In this document: positions 1 to 7,439 of the stretch, one piece after another
Layout: each line of letters starts with the position of its first letter
How positions within the stretch are numbered: the first letter of the stretch is position 1
IMG/VR virus record: IMGVR_UViG_3300032893_000104
Span: 1-44,245 of that record
Strand: one strand, 5' to 3'
Source of the DNA: a virus
DNA length: 44,245 bases
Position numbers and translations under genes: made by a program
Notes under the pieces: model-generated
What the model was told of the DNA's origin: nothing
What the model saw: the letters and a program-made list of their open reading frames with translations, nothing else
Database searches by the model: none

Positions 1-1095
1 ATGGAAATCGCAGAGTGGAAGACGCTTCACGAGCAGAACTTCAAATACCTGTCCTACACCGTCGCACATGACTGGTCAGTGAAGCCCTCTGGGCAGGAGA
101 TGGTTATCGACCCGCTTCATGGGGATAACTTCCTCACTGCGGTAACAGAACTCTGTGATGGACTACATCGACATGAATGTAAACTCAATCAAACCTGTGG
201 GTTACACGTTCATGTCAACGCATCCGATCTCAGTTACTGGGAGATGCGTCGGGTGCTTCGGATGTATGCCACACTTGAAGGCGAGATATACAATCATCTT
301 ATTCTACCATACCGACGGACGGTTCCGACGGTAACGCACTATTGTCAGATGTTGACGGTACCACATACAGAGTGCGCGAGGTGTGTGAGGTTTGATCAAC
401 AGTACCCAAACGCGCGGACGCCGTCCCCGAATATCTGGAAGGTGCTGTCCCGGATGGATGCGGCGAAGACTACGAGCGAGTTGAAGCGGGAGTTGCTGGG
501 GATGTTGTACTGTCTGACGCTGTACGATGCTCAACGGAATCTTCAACGAACTCATCTCACCCGGCAGGCGATGAATATCCAGACTCACAAAGGTGGACGG
601 TACGAGTGGTGTCGGTATGTCGGATTGAACCTCCACGCGTGGCTACATCGTGGGACTATCGAGTGGCGGATGAAGGAAGCAACGATGGATCCGGAGGAGT
701 TGACCTGCTGGGCGTTGTGGTGCGGGTGGTTCATCGAAGCGTGTAGCCGGATGAAAGAGATCGATTCGCATCGGTCGTGGAATCTCCTGACCTTCACGCA
801 GAAGTACATGCCGGGGTTTCTCGCGACATGGGTGGAGGAGAAGATGTCTCGTCCGTCGTCGGTGGTGATGCCGCCGGGACCGCCGGAGCGGGATGAGATG
901 CGGCGACCGACTATCGGCCAGGGAATTGAGACTACAGTTGATCGATGGGTGAATCAAGCGCGGGATACAATAGCGAGGATGGAAGATCCTGGACGGGTTG
1001 AAACCGCCCCGCCTCCCCCACCCCCCACCCCTCGTCATCGTCGTGCAACTCTAGCTCGACGCCTAGCAGAACCAGCACCACCGGATGTAGAATAA
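1..1095 (+). CDS. Amidoligase family protein (glutamine-synthetase-like COOH-NH2 ligase), probably 5'-truncated by the window edge
   Basis: Predicted ATP-dependent ligase that joins a carboxylate to an amine, of the phage/bacterial Amidoligase_2 type (GS fold). Visible motifs are a GQE segment near residue 31, CGLHVHVN at 66-73 and GTIEWR at 219-223, whose Glu and Arg match the family's conserved late strand (TvEFR). The usual N-terminal acidic motif (GvEiE-like) is absent and the frame is open from base 1, so the true start is probably upstream. The C-terminal ~35 residues are Pro/Arg-rich low complexity. It is followed 24 bases later by a class II amidotransferase and, after two unknown genes, by an ATP-grasp enzyme, a set that suggests a joint biosynthetic or modification pathway. 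Substrate unknown. Confidence 0.75.
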   Translation: MEIAEWKTLHEQNFKYLSYTVAHDWSVKPSGQEMVIDPLHGDNFLTAVTELCDGLHRHECKLNQTCGLHVHVNASDLSYWEMRRVLRMYATLEGEIYNHLILPYRRTVPTVTHYCQMLTVPHTECARCVRFDQQYPNARTPSPNIWKVLSRMDAAKTTSELKRELLGMLYCLTLYDAQRNLQRTHLTRQAMNIQTHKGGRYEWCRYVGLNLHAWLHRGTIEWRMKEATMDPEELTCWALWCGWFIEACSRMKEIDSHRSWNLLTFTQKYMPGFLATWVEEKMSRPSSVVMPPGPPERDEMRRPTIGQGIETTVDRWVNQARDTIARMEDPGRVETAPPPPPPTPRHRRATLARRLAEPAPPDVE

Positions 1096-1119
1096 CAAAA
1101 AGGAGAATACCATCACACT

Positions 1120-2151
1120 ATGTGCGGTATATTTGGATTCAGTCGAATCACGGACGTAACCCGAGCGATGGCCCCATTCCTCGCATGGGAGATGGAAGCG
1201 CGGGGGAAAGACTCATGGGGAGCGTCGAACGGAACGGAGTTCATCCGCCGGATCGGACCGATCACATTCTCCTGGGCGGAGGAGTGGAAGAACTGGATGG
1301 GGTGGGATCGGGGGATTTTCCACACCCGAGCGGCGTCGACCGGAGCGGTGACGTTACAGAACCAACACCCGTTCGTCGTGACGAAGTACGCCGCGGACGC
1401 GACGGAGGAAGACCCGAAGATCGAAAAGACCATCGTCGGTATCCACAACGGCGTCGTCGTCAACCACGCGGAGTTGAATACAAAGCATGGACGAAACTTC
1501 GAGTGCGATAGCCCGCATATCTTCATGGCTATCGCGGGGTTCTCAGAGACTGAGGAGATCCGCGGGTATGGCAACCTTGCGTGGTATGAGATCAAACCCG
1601 GGTTGCGGCCACAGCTACACATCCTGAAGTTCAACGGCGATAATCTGAACGTGTTTCGTCTTGGCACCGGAGAGATCGTATTCTGCTCCACCATCGAACC
1701 CGTCATCCACGCCGCGAGGATGGCTGGGACTGAAGCAAAAACGGCGTTCAACATCGAATCGGAGACAGAGTACATCATCCAATACGACCCGGAACTCAAA
1801 ATGGATCGCCTCTACACCTGCGAGGCGAAACGAAAGTTTGGGTTTCGCACCGGGGTTACTAACCCGTGTAATCAACCGCATAATGGGGACTGGGGTGATA
1901 ACTGCTACTGGCCCGGGTATGGTCCGCATCACGGCCATAGACGGACATCCCCTCGAGAGCGGCAGAATTTTAACGACTATCACGGACCCGTCGTAACAAA
2001 AGACCCCAGCACTATTGGTGTTGAAGATCGTACTAACAACTACTGTCTCGTATCGACGTGTAAGGAGAAAGTCCTTGGCTCACGTGGAAAAAACATCATC
2101 TGTCCGAAGTGTTTTGAGAAAGTCCGTGTGGATATCGGAGTCACCGCATGA
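1120..2151 (+). CDS. Class II glutamine amidotransferase (Ntn-hydrolase fold)
   Basis: Predicted to hydrolyse glutamine and supply ammonia, or to act as a related amidohydrolase. The protein begins MCGIFGF, placing the nucleophile Cys at residue 2 after Met removal, which fixes the start. Other class II GATase signatures follow in order: RGKDSWG, HTRAASTG, NQHPF and HNGVVVN. The C-terminal ~100 residues are not part of the usual domain and end in a zinc-ribbon-like pair (a Cys in the STC segment, then CPKC). No synthetase domain is fused to it, so it needs a partner; the amidoligase just upstream and the ATP-grasp enzyme downstream are the obvious candidates. The SD (AGGAG at 1101-1105) is unusually far from the ATG, 14 bases. 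Confidence 0.85.
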   Translation: MCGIFGFSRITDVTRAMAPFLAWEMEARGKDSWGASNGTEFIRRIGPITFSWAEEWKNWMGWDRGIFHTRAASTGAVTLQNQHPFVVTKYAADATEEDPKIEKTIVGIHNGVVVNHAELNTKHGRNFECDSPHIFMAIAGFSETEEIRGYGNLAWYEIKPGLRPQLHILKFNGDNLNVFRLGTGEIVFCSTIEPVIHAARMAGTEAKTAFNIESETEYIIQYDPELKMDRLYTCEAKRKFGFRTGVTNPCNQPHNGDWGDNCYWPGYGPHHGHRRTSPRERQNFNDYHGPVVTKDPSTIGVEDRTNNYCLVSTCKEKVLGSRGKNIICPKCFEKVRVDIGVTA

Positions 2152-2474
2152 GCCGACCAAGAGGGTCAGTTGAGACTCCTCAATCTCTACTACGGCGTGC
2201 AATGACAGAGACGGCGAAGCTCGCGAATCGGGCGAGGGCGATCCTCGGAAAGCAACTCTCCGTGATCGAGCGTGAGGTGGATGATCCGACGACGAAAACC
2301 GAGCATGTGATCCCTCTTGTCGCGCCAACGGTGTCGATCCTCCAAGCTCTCGACAAAGCTATCGAATCATCCGGGAAACTTCTCACGACAAAATCCCCCG
2401 TCGTGGAAGAATCCCCCATCGTCTCTGCGGAGCAGGTCCTTGCAGAAATCACGAAAGGAAAGAAAGGAGTGTAG
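2148..2474 (+). CDS. Hypothetical helical protein in the amidoligase module
   Basis: A 108-residue protein whose ATG overlaps the amidotransferase stop in an ATGA arrangement, so translation is probably coupled. The sequence is predicted mostly helical, rich in Ala, Glu, Lys and Thr, without Cys or membrane segments. It ends in a Lys-rich GKKGV tail. I do not recognise a family. Its position between the amidotransferase and the ATP-grasp gene makes it a possible partner or substrate of the ligase module, but nothing in the sequence proves this. Confidence 0.7.
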   Translation: MSRPRGSVETPQSLLRRAMTETAKLANRARAILGKQLSVIEREVDDPTTKTEHVIPLVAPTVSILQALDKAIESSGKLLTTKSPVVEESPIVSAEQVLAEITKGKKGV

Positions 2475-2476
2475 GT

Positions 2477-3199
2477 ATGGGAATGAACTACGACTATGGA
2501 CACGGGCGATTCCACATCGGAATCAAAGTCAGCGGAGGCCCGGATAACGTTCGTCTCTTCCACGCGATATGTGGGGAGTGTGACAGCGACTGGCCGTGGT
2601 GGAGTCGGTACCAGCGCAACCCCACAGTGAAGGTCTGTTCAGAGTGTTCGGGTGGGGTGATCAACAACCCACGGATCGCTCCGCAGGATCTCAAAGCCGC
2701 AGCACATCAGGCGAAGGTGAATTTGAAGGTGTATAGTTACTCCCCCGAGAGCAAGTGCCCGAACCACATGGTCTGTCACGTGCCGTTCGACGAAGGGCAG
2801 AAGATGTACACCGTAAAACCATCTCGGGTCATCGCATGGCGAGGGACGGTGTACATCGACACGATCCCGGAGGGGTATATCGAAGATGTCCGTCGACGAA
2901 AGGAAACACTGAAACCGAAGATCGTCGAAGCAACATCAGCCGAACCAAAAGCACTCCCACCTGCGGAAGGGAAGATCATCCCGATTAGCACCGAATCCAG
3001 CCTCATCCTTGTCTGCGTCATGACCGAAGACGGTCAGGAGTACTGGGTCCCTGAAGACGAAGCGCAGGAGTTGGAAGAGAACCACATCGCGGTGGTGGTT
3101 CAGCCAGAGCGGAAAATTATTCAACCCTCCGGTCCGGTACGCCCGCCGTTGGGGTTCAGAAAGGTCGCGGCTCCGGCGGAGTCGAAGTTGGTGAACTAA
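2477..3199 (+). CDS. Hypothetical zinc-binding protein in the amidoligase module
   Basis: A 240-residue protein with a good SD (GGAG at 2466-2469, 7 bases from ATG). The N-terminal third has two Cys pairs, CGEC near residue 32 and CSEC near residue 54, which would form a zinc ribbon; another Cys pair (KCPNHMVC) lies near residues 95-102. The rest is charged and Pro/Glu-rich, with two short beta-rich stretches (ILVCVMTEDGQEYWV; HIAVVVQP). No known family recognised. It lies between the unknown 108-residue gene and the ATP-grasp gene, all co-directional and almost touching, so it is likely part of the same operon and pathway. Confidence 0.75.
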   Translation: MGMNYDYGHGRFHIGIKVSGGPDNVRLFHAICGECDSDWPWWSRYQRNPTVKVCSECSGGVINNPRIAPQDLKAAAHQAKVNLKVYSYSPESKCPNHMVCHVPFDEGQKMYTVKPSRVIAWRGTVYIDTIPEGYIEDVRRRKETLKPKIVEATSAEPKALPPAEGKIIPISTESSLILVCVMTEDGQEYWVPEDEAQELEENHIAVVVQPERKIIQPSGPVRPPLGFRKVAAPAESKLVN

Positions 3200-3217
3200 T
3201 ATGAAAGGAACTTGTCA

Positions 3218-3973
3218 ATGCCAATCACAATCCATGGTCCAGACTGGCCCACTGTGCGAGAACTGCGAGCAGCGCTTGCGGCTGTACCTGAAGTCGGTAC
3301 GTTCATCTTCGGCGGACGCAAGCACCCCGCCCTCGAACAACTCACCCGATTCCGTAGTGCAAGTGTCCCTACCGTTGAGTTCACTAACTCCCGCGCAACG
3401 GCTCAAAGCTGGGTTCGGGAAGGTCAAACTGTTTTTGCCCGACGACAGTATCACACTCACGGAAGCGATATCATTAAAGCAGGCCCTGGCGTCCCTCCTG
3501 GAACACGCTGGTATCGACGTGATTGGTGGAGCAAGTTCGTGCCAAGCCGGGAAGAGTGGCGTATTCATGTCTTTGCCGGTAAGGTTATCGCCCGAGGGGT
3601 TAAGACTTTCCCAGGAGTAGCACCCCACGAATCTTGGCCCGTTCGATCTCGTCGGAATGGGTGGATTATCACTCACACAACCGAACCTAGCGAAGCAGTC
3701 CGAGCAACAGCTAAAGCCGCAGTCGCAGCGCTTGGGTATACATACGGAGCCGTTGATCTTCTCGTCGGACACGATGGACGGATCTGGGTCTTAGAGGTGA
3801 ATTTGCTCCCGGCGATGGATGACTACACCCGGGGGAAGTATGTCGAAGCGATCCGAAAGTTCGTACGGGGTGAAGGAAATCTGAGGGCGGATACCGTTCC
3901 ACATCCAACACCCCGTCCGCGGGTTCGAGCTGCGGTAGCAGGTGGTTACTATGAAGGCGTTGAGGTTATGTAA
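3218..3973 (+). CDS. ATP-grasp-fold ligase (RimK-like)
   Basis: Predicted ATP-dependent carboxylate-amine ligase, 251 residues. The C-terminal half carries the recognisable ATP-grasp core: EEWRIHVFAGKVI (112-124), then ALGYTYGAVDLL (171-182) and VLEVN (191-195). Asp180, Glu193 and Asn195 are in the positions of the metal/ATP ligands. The upstream PTVEFT and TVFARRQ strands fit the nucleotide-binding lobe. I place the start at ATG 3218 because AAGGAA at 3205-3210 lies 7 bases upstream; an in-frame TTG at 3212 is worse placed. With the amidoligase and class II amidotransferase it completes a three-enzyme set seen in proposed non-ribosomal peptide or amide synthesis systems. Substrate cannot be read from sequence. 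Confidence 0.75.
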   Translation: MPITIHGPDWPTVRELRAALAAVPEVGTFIFGGRKHPALEQLTRFRSASVPTVEFTNSRATAQSWVREGQTVFARRQYHTHGSDIIKAGPGVPPGTRWYRRDWWSKFVPSREEWRIHVFAGKVIARGVKTFPGVAPHESWPVRSRRNGWIITHTTEPSEAVRATAKAAVAALGYTYGAVDLLVGHDGRIWVLEVNLLPAMDDYTRGKYVEAIRKFVRGEGNLRADTVPHPTPRPRVRAAVAGGYYEGVEVM

Positions 3974-3978
3974 CCCTG

Positions 3979-4167
3979 CGTTACCCATGGTCGGAGTAGC
4001 CTACTTACCGTCCAACTTAACCTCCTGAAAAAGAAGAAGATAGTAGTATATTAAAGAAGGTTAATGATAGTGTGGATATAGATATAAATAGTCTTTCAAC
4101 AACTTACAGACAATCCGGGTTTGGAGGCGAAAAAAGCATACTCCGTCTGCTCCGACCTTGGGTAACG
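3979..4167. repeat. 21-base imperfect inverted repeat bracketing an AT-rich intergenic segment
   Basis: The left arm at 3979-3999 and the reverse complement of the right arm at 4147-4167 agree at 19 of 21 positions (shared core CCGACC-TGGGTAACG). The ~147 bases between them are strongly AT-rich compared with the flanking genes and hold no credible gene. This is the largest non-coding gap on the plus strand. It could be a small terminal-inverted-repeat element, a regulatory or replication site, or a long RNA stem. TATATT- and TATAAA-like blocks occur inside (around 4050 and 4083), but no convincing -35 accompanies them. I see no clear target-site duplication. Confidence 0.75.
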
Positions 4168-4185
4168 AAAGCTAAGTGATTGAAA

Positions 4186-4485
4186 ATGCGTGGGCAACCA
4201 AAAAACTGGCGAAGGGACGCCGAGCGGAGGAGGAATCCGAAGCGAAGGCTGAACCGGACGAGTATCGGGTTGGGGAAGCGGATGCTCCGGCAGGAGATGG
4301 ATGCGATCCGGGCGGTGGATGAAGCGGCGGGAGCGATGAAGACGTGTTCGAGGTGTAGGGTGTTTCAACACGTAACCCACTTCTACAACGACGATACGAA
4401 GCCGGATGGAAAGTATTCGATGTGTCGGAAGTGTGTGAAGCAGGGACGGAAGGAATGGAGGAAGCGTGGCAAAGAAGCCGAATAA
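4186..4485 (+). CDS. Small zinc-ribbon protein
   Basis: A 99-residue, very basic protein. Its C-terminal half has CSRC, then a FYNDD segment and CRKC, a pattern common in small phage zinc ribbons and at the front of HNH-type proteins; no HNH nuclease domain follows here. The N-terminal half is Arg/Lys-rich and helical, so nucleic-acid binding is plausible. The SD is weak at ATG 4186; an in-frame TTG at 4180 is possible. It is the first gene after the inverted-repeat gap and overlaps the next gene by 20 bases. Confidence 0.65.
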   Translation: MRGQPKNWRRDAERRRNPKRRLNRTSIGLGKRMLRQEMDAIRAVDEAAGAMKTCSRCRVFQHVTHFYNDDTKPDGKYSMCRKCVKQGRKEWRKRGKEAE

Positions 4486-4639
4486 GATCCACGAGTGTGA
4501 GACGACGAAGACGAAGAGGTTTAGCTTCTGTGAGTATGAGAGTATTCATACTCCAAGGAAGATCGGGCTGTATGACGAGTACTCGCATTCGTATCTGTGG
4601 GGTGTGAGGTTCTGTCCGTTTTGTGGGGCGCAACTATGA
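4466..4639 (+). CDS. 57-residue zinc-ribbon micro-protein
   Basis: GTG start; the frame overlaps the previous gene's end and its TGA overlaps the ATG of the nuclease gene in an ATGA junction. The product contains ECETTK, FCEYE and a terminal FCPFCGAQL, the typical last knuckle of a small zinc ribbon. The overlaps on both sides, the sensible composition and the Cys motif support a real gene. Function unknown; probably a nucleic-acid or protein-binding accessory of the adjacent nuclease. Confidence 0.7.
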   Translation: MAKKPNKIHECETTKTKRFSFCEYESIHTPRKIGLYDEYSHSYLWGVRFCPFCGAQL

Positions 4640-5658
4640 TCGACTACAGTCAGTATTCTCTCTGGAACTTCTGCCCGTGGGCGTGGTATGAGAGGTATGT
4701 CGGGCAGCGGGCGCTGCCGTACACGGGGCAGAGGTCGGATCCGTTGTGTCTCGGGTCGTTGGTGCACAACGCGTTGGACAACTTCTCGAAGGAAGGGAAG
4801 CCGTATGTAGACGACGCAACGATGACGGAGAACAACCCGACGAAGGATACATATGAGCTAGCGCTGATGTTGGTCCACGGCTACCTACGAAAGTACCCGA
4901 AAGAGATCTGGCCGGTAGAGCGGGCAGAGCAGCCGTTGAGGTTTCCGTTGGACTACGACTTCTCCGGGCATGTGAATCTGGAAGGCCTCGCGAAGCTCGA
5001 CGGGTACTTCTATGTCCCTGAGGACACGACGATCAACCATGGGATCGACGGATCGACCCTGACTCTCGCTCGGGGTTGGTGGGCGAAGGAGTTTAAGACC
5101 AAGGCCCACGGACGGAACCGCGCGGAGTGGGTGAAGGAATGGCAGACGAAACGTCAGGCGGATTTTCAGATACTAGCATTATTAGAACTCCTATTTAAGA
5201 AAGAGGAGCCTATTCAGGGCGTACTCGTCTCCGTCCTCGAAAAACCCCACGAGTACACGCCCCGTAGGAAGTGTGTGAAGTGTAAGGATCAGTACGATCT
5301 CGCGTCGTTCATCCCGCAGGCGGAGGGGTTCATGTGTCCGGTGTGCGGGGCCGTGCAGGAGTTGTCGCCGTATATACCGAAGGTACCGAAGGAGCCGAGT
5401 TACTTCAGGATCACGGTAACTCGTACCCCAGAGCAACTCGTGGTAGCGAAGAATGAGATCCAGCGAGTCGCGCAGGCAATGGAGCGGATGAGGGTGGAGG
5501 GGATGGACTCGGTCCTCCCCAACCGCGACGCGTGTGTGAATAACGTCCACCGACGGGAGTGTGAGTACCACGCACCGCATACGTATGGCGGGACGACGAA
5601 GGAGGATCGACGGTACGTGCAGATCGAGGCGACGAAGTATATGGGGGTGGTGGTGTGA
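4636..5658 (+). CDS. PD-(D/E)XK superfamily nuclease (RecB/Cas4-like)
   Basis: Predicted DNA exonuclease, 340 residues, probably used in recombination or end processing with the Sak4-like ATPase and SSB downstream. Motifs in order: YSLWNFCPWAWY near the N-terminus; GSLVH (40-44), the RecB-type helical motif; LDGYF with Asp122; EFKTK (152-156), the E-x-K pair; then Gln174/Gln178. A CVKC...CPVC zinc knuckle (213-237) is inserted before the C-terminal part, and two more Cys lie near the end. Start chosen at ATG 4636, which overlaps the preceding TGA; a longer in-frame start at 4597 would sit inside the upstream micro-gene without an SD. Confidence 0.78.
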   Translation: MIDYSQYSLWNFCPWAWYERYVGQRALPYTGQRSDPLCLGSLVHNALDNFSKEGKPYVDDATMTENNPTKDTYELALMLVHGYLRKYPKEIWPVERAEQPLRFPLDYDFSGHVNLEGLAKLDGYFYVPEDTTINHGIDGSTLTLARGWWAKEFKTKAHGRNRAEWVKEWQTKRQADFQILALLELLFKKEEPIQGVLVSVLEKPHEYTPRRKCVKCKDQYDLASFIPQAEGFMCPVCGAVQELSPYIPKVPKEPSYFRITVTRTPEQLVVAKNEIQRVAQAMERMRVEGMDSVLPNRDACVNNVHRRECEYHAPHTYGGTTKEDRRYVQIEATKYMGVVV

Positions 5659-5855
5659 ACTCACGAGATCCGGTCGACCAGTGGATGATTGATATGTGGG
5701 GGTTTGAGGCGGATGGGCAGACGCCGAACCGTGAGCGTCCGCCTGCGTTCCTGACCGACGACGGGACGTTCGATATCGAAGGCTACGAGAAGTGGGTGGG
5801 AGATCAGCGGAGGTACTATGAAACTCTGGACGGTAAGACCAATAAGCGGGCTTGA
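5655..5855 (+). CDS. Hypothetical protein, 66 residues
   Basis: GTG start whose GTGA overlaps the nuclease stop, indicating translational coupling. The protein is acidic and aromatic, with MIDMWGFEAD and GYEKWVGDQRRYYE stretches, probably a small helical domain. No family recognised. It sits between the nuclease and two further micro-genes. Confidence 0.6.
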   Translation: MNSRDPVDQWMIDMWGFEADGQTPNRERPPAFLTDDGTFDIEGYEKWVGDQRRYYETLDGKTNKRA

Positions 5856-5970
5856 TGTGACGGTGCTGGCGACGACGCTGGATGAGGCGCTGGCGAAGTT
5901 TCGGAAGCAGGAAGGGGATATCCGGCTGGATCGGATCTGGCTCACGGCGGAGGTGAACATCGTGTCATGA
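5818..5970 (+). CDS. Hypothetical protein, 50 residues
   Basis: An ATG preceded by a good SD (GGAGG about 5 bases upstream), inside the last 38 bases of the previous gene. The product has a helix (LDEALAKFRKQEGD) flanked by short beta-like segments (WTVRPISG; RIWLTAEVNIVS). Its stop overlaps the next ATG (ATGA). The coupled overlaps at both ends support a genuine micro-gene; no function can be assigned. Confidence 0.55.
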   Translation: MKLWTVRPISGLDVTVLATTLDEALAKFRKQEGDIRLDRIWLTAEVNIVS

Positions 5971-6110
5971 TCACCCAACTCCAGATCTGGGCTGTGAACC
6001 TCATGGCGATCATGGGGTTTGCGATGTCGGTGTTGTTCGCGGTGGAGGTGTTCATGCGGACGGCTATGATGACGTGGAAGGTCGTGAGGGATTTGTGGAG
6101 GGAGAGATGA
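5967..6110 (+). CDS. Single-span membrane micro-protein, 47 residues
   Basis: ATG overlaps the previous TGA, and its own TGA overlaps the next ATG. A hydrophobic segment (about residues 6-29, WAVNLMAIMGFAMSVLFAVEV) is followed by a basic tail, consistent with one transmembrane helix. No signal-peptidase site. It may be an early membrane-acting phage peptide; role unknown. Confidence 0.6.
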   Translation: MITQLQIWAVNLMAIMGFAMSVLFAVEVFMRTAMMTWKVVRDLWRER

Positions 6111-6271
6111 AAGAACAACCGAAGATCATTCAGATCTGTGCAGCCGATAGGTCAGTTTGGGGATTAGATGAAAACGGTAATCTCTTACTTAAAATGCGTG
6201 GAAGGGGTGGAGATTATTGGCTACAAATAGTTTCTAATGATTCAGAACGGTATATAAGCGGTGAAAAATGA
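6107..6271 (+). CDS. Hypothetical AT-rich micro-gene, 54 residues
   Basis: Start placed at ATG 6107 because it overlaps the previous stop and has GGAGGGAG just upstream; in-frame codons further 5' lie inside the preceding gene. The product (KIIQICAADRSVWGLDENGNLLLKM near its start) is predicted to be beta-rich and resembles a single beta-propeller-like repeat, but I cannot name a family. Codon use is visibly more AT-rich than that of its neighbours. It ends just before the strong promoter at 6295-6324. Confidence 0.6.
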   Translation: MKEQPKIIQICAADRSVWGLDENGNLLLKMRGRGGDYWLQIVSNDSERYISGEK

Positions 6272-6294
6272 ACCATAATTAACCACGTATTTCC

Positions 6295-6324
6295 TTGACT
6301 TTACCCTGCATTTTGCGGTATAAT
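6295..6324 (+). promoter_or_regulatory. Strong sigma-70-type promoter ahead of the Sak4-like gene
   Basis: TTGACT at 6295-6300 and TATAAT at 6319-6324 with an 18-base spacer. The -10 region sits in TTGCGGTATAATG, a 13-base string found again, identically, on the minus strand at 35367-35379. The predicted start of transcription is near 6331, followed at once by GGAGG (6340-6344) and the TTG start at 6352. It would drive the recombination and replication genes. Confidence 0.85.
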
Positions 6325-6351
6325 GTTAGAACACTCAACGGAGGCGGATAT

Positions 6352-7215
6352 TTGACAGCGAATCTAGGCGGGATTACGATACACAACACACGGGATTTGA
6401 TATGCCCAGACACACGGTTTTGTATGATGATCGTCGCTCCAGCGAAGCGGGGGAAGACGACGTTCGCACGGACGATGGATACGTTCACGAAGAAGTACCG
6501 TGGGAAACCGACTCTGATCATCGCGATGGAAGCCGCAGCCGGAGGCGGGACGATGTCCATTCAAGACGCGGACGTCGACTACGTGTGTCCGACAAGTCTC
6601 GAAGAGTACAACAAGATCGTTGCCGCGCTTGCAAACGATACGACGTATGGAGGCGTCGTGATGGACTCCGCTACGGAGTACGTTACCCGATTTCTCAAAC
6701 CATACGCGTTGCGATTCCCGTATACGAAGGGGAGCCCATCTGCGACGCGTGCCGCAGGCGTTCCCGACCGGTCGGATTATCAGACCATGGGGGAGCAGGC
6801 GCGGATCGACTTCAACAAACTGGTTGGGTTGACCGTGCATGGCGATCCAAGGGTAAGAAAAGATCTGCTCGTGACTGCGCTAGAGAGAGAGAAGCTATCC
6901 AGCGATGGGAAGGAGCTGATTGCAGTGATGCCAGACCTTCCAGGGGCTATGGCAACAGTAGCTACAGCGATGTTCCAAACGGTGGGGTATATTGATTTGA
7001 AGACGATGGTCGAGCCGGACCCAACGGACCCGAAGCGGACGAAGAGGGTGACCCGACGGTATCTATGTACCGACGCCACGGAGGAGAACAAACGCGTCGC
7101 TGGGGACCGCACCCAGCGTATCCCGACCGGATCGCCGATGGACCTATGTGAGATTTATGAGAAGTACTGGGTGCCGACGTTTAAGACAGCGGAAGTAAAG
7201 GAGGTGATAGGATGA
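6352..7215 (+). CDS. Sak4-like RecA-fold ATPase (single-strand annealing/recombination)
   Basis: Predicted P-loop ATPase of the phage Sak4/AAA_24 type, 287 residues, acting in single-strand annealing or recombination together with the SSB-like protein downstream. Walker A reads APAKRGKTT (29-37), with Ala in place of the first Gly; Walker B is GGVVMDS (100-106). The later MGEQARIDFNKLV and LLVTALERE strands fit the RecA core. The start is TTG 6352 with GGAGG 7 bases upstream; a longer reading from TTG 6295 would begin inside the promoter -35 and cannot be translated from that promoter's transcript. The stop overlaps the next ATG (ATGA). Confidence 0.8.
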   Translation: MTANLGGITIHNTRDLICPDTRFCMMIVAPAKRGKTTFARTMDTFTKKYRGKPTLIIAMEAAAGGGTMSIQDADVDYVCPTSLEEYNKIVAALANDTTYGGVVMDSATEYVTRFLKPYALRFPYTKGSPSATRAAGVPDRSDYQTMGEQARIDFNKLVGLTVHGDPRVRKDLLVTALEREKLSSDGKELIAVMPDLPGAMATVATAMFQTVGYIDLKTMVEPDPTDPKRTKRVTRRYLCTDATEENKRVAGDRTQRIPTGSPMDLCEIYEKYWVPTFKTAEVKEVIG

Positions 7216-7307
7216 CACTTGAAGACGCGATAGACATCATTGCGACAGAGCGAAACTATTGCAGTACGGGCACTAGAGCGGTGTGGTGGGTCGGAGAAAC
7301 TGCTTGA
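7212..7307 (+). CDS. Possible 31-residue micro-protein
   Basis: ATG overlaps the Sak4-like gene stop. The peptide has an N-terminal helix (MTLEDAIDIIATERNYC) and ends WWVGETA. The length is marginal, but the ATGA junction matches the style of neighbouring genes, and the helix resembles the start of small phage proteins. It could equally be a leftover of decay. Confidence 0.35.
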   Translation: MTLEDAIDIIATERNYCSTGTRAVWWVGETA

Positions 7308-7322
7308 AGTCGGGCTACGGTA

Positions 7323-7439
7323 ATGCTTGATATCTTCGTCAAAATTGTATCTATCATTCTTGTAATTTGTGTAGCCATTCTTGTTAACCTCGGATTGGGG
7401 TATGTGCTGTACCATCAAATCTGGTTAGGAGAGCCATGA
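7323..7439 (+). CDS. Single-span membrane micro-protein, 38 residues
   Basis: A 38-residue peptide made almost entirely of one hydrophobic helix (KIVSIILVICVAILVNLGLGYVL) with a short polar tail. Its TGA overlaps the ATG of the next zinc-ribbon gene. AT-rich compared with flanking genes and with a weak SD. Probably an inner-membrane peptide; role unknown. Confidence 0.55.
   Translation: MLDIFVKIVSIILVICVAILVNLGLGYVLYHQIWLGEP

Noticed and set aside
6295-6351. Upstream TTG-started extension of the Sak4-like gene
   Set aside because: It would begin at the -35 hexamer of a near-perfect promoter; the SD at 6340-6344 and TTG 6352 give a coherent start.
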